6,714 nt of DNA, from the NCBI GenBank assembly GCA_024636405.1, contig JAGXHC010000236.1, positions 1 through 6,714 of the forward strand, read 5' to 3'. Positions 6,213-6,714 of this stretch are shown one piece after another. The position numbers and the translations under genes are program-made. The DNA is from Sulfitobacter sp. (lineage in GTDB: Bacteria; Pseudomonadota; Alphaproteobacteria; Rhodobacterales; Rhodobacteraceae). The first letter of the stretch is position 1. Every line of letters begins with the position of its first letter. A model generated the notes under the pieces. The model had not been told where the DNA came from and searched no databases. It saw nothing but the letters and a program-made list of their open reading frames with translations.

Positions 6213-6714
6213 CAGAGTTTCTCCAGCGCGCTGTCGAGCCAGCCCAGAAACCCCTTGGGTCCATCCGTAATCGGGGCAAGAAACGGCGCCAGCACGTCGA
6301 TTTCGGGCAGCTTATCCTTGGGCCGTGGCGGCAGATATTTGTTGACCGGTTTGGTGCCCTGTTCAGGCATGAGATCGACACCGCCGCGTTCCTGGACAAG
6401 TTGGCTGACGGCTGATGCGGGATCGGCCAGATCGCCGAAATGCCGCGCGCCAGAGGGGCAGGTCCGCACACAGGCGGGCACGCGGTCCACCTCTGGCAGG
6501 TTTTCATTGTAGATACGGTCAACGCAAAGCGTGCACTTCTTCATCACGCCCGCGGCCACGTCCATTTCGCGGGCGCCGTAAGGGCACGCCCACGCACAAA
6601 GGCCGCATCCGATACAGTCCGCTTCGTTGACCAGCACGATCCCGTCTTCGCTGCGCTTGTAGCTGGCCCCTGTGGGGCAGACGGTGACGCAGGGCGCGTC
6701 ATCGCAATGAAGGC
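6212..6714 (-). CDS. soeB: DmsB/SoeB-family 4x[4Fe-4S] electron-transfer subunit, probable SoeB; N-terminus cut by window edge
   Basis: The frame is open to the right edge; the first full codon is at 6712 and 166 residues are visible before TGA at 6214-6212. An internal GTG at 6637 is not the start, because conserved cysteines precede it. Numbering from the edge, the clusters read: C3, C8, C12 before PTG (the second ferredoxin group, lacking only its first cysteine, which lies off the edge); C33-x2-C36-x2-C39-x3-C43-PYGA; and KC60-x2-C63 with C81-x3-C85-P. That is 11 of the 16 cysteines expected for four [4Fe-4S] clusters, with the first group beyond the window. The protein should relay electrons between a molybdopterin catalytic subunit and the SoeC anchor. 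The C-terminal tail of about 80 residues contains KPVNKYLPPRPKDK and an amphipathic end, somewhat longer than the tail of E. coli DmsB. The catalytic subunit gene should lie just to the right on the same strand. The soe rather than dms assignment is an inference. Confidence 0.85.
   Translation of the reverse strand, partial: LHCDDAPCVTVCPTGASYKRSEDGIVLVNEADCIGCGLCAWACPYGAREMDVAAGVMKKCTLCVDRIYNENLPEVDRVPACVRTCPSGARHFGDLADPASAVSQLVQERGGVDLMPEQGTKPVNKYLPPRPKDKLPEIDVLAPFLAPITDGPKGFLGWLDSALEKL

Noticed and set aside
6635..6637. GTG at 6637 as the start of the iron-sulfur subunit
   Set aside because: The open frame continues upstream to the window edge and contains the conserved cysteines of another cluster (CDDAPCVTVCP), so the real start is outside the window.

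Overview
The window looks like a chromosomal segment from an alphaproteobacterium of the Rhodobacteraceae, most likely the Roseobacter group. This is inferred from the GC-rich, densely packed sequence, the gene families present, the slt/dapA pairing, and a DmsBC-type module that closely resembles the SoeBC subunits of roseobacter sulfite dehydrogenase. No database search was possible, so the genus is not resolved. I see no mobile element, CRISPR array, tRNA or rRNA. No stretch longer than about 150 bases lacks a gene.

Layout, left to right. (1) 1-726, minus strand: the N-terminal 242 residues of a FAD-dependent oxidoreductase of the DAO fold, running off the left edge. (2) 787-1458, plus: mnmD, a tRNA wobble-uridine methyltransferase, divergent from the oxidoreductase. 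In Escherichia coli these two activity types are fused in one protein, MnmC. (3) 1458-2327, plus: a ten-helix DMT/EamA-family transporter, overlapping mnmD by one base (TGATG). (4) 2292-4256, minus: a Slt70-type soluble lytic transglycosylase with a signal peptide, whose 3' end overlaps the transporter's 3' end by 36 bp, tail to tail. (5) 4399-5274, plus: dapA, 4-hydroxy-tetrahydrodipicolinate synthase, divergent from slt across about 140 bp. (6) 5285-5303: a perfect 8-bp hairpin between convergent genes. (7) 5304-6212 and 6212-6714, both minus: the membrane anchor and the four-cluster iron-sulfur subunit of a molybdoenzyme complex, probably SoeC and SoeB, also overlapping by one base. SoeB runs off the right edge, and the catalytic subunit should lie just beyond it.

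How the genes fit together. The left pair probably serves tRNA wobble modification. Slt and DapA sit on opposite sides of peptidoglycan metabolism: DapA starts the diaminopimelate/lysine branch, and Slt cleaves finished glycan strands. The right-hand module passes electrons between a molybdopterin subunit and the quinone pool; if it is Soe, it oxidises sulfite in the cytoplasm. I found no clearly undescribed system. The points most worth a second look are the split, divergent MnmC-like pair, the 36-bp convergent overlap, the soe module placed directly after dapA, and the hairpin, which may belong to a dispersed repeat family.
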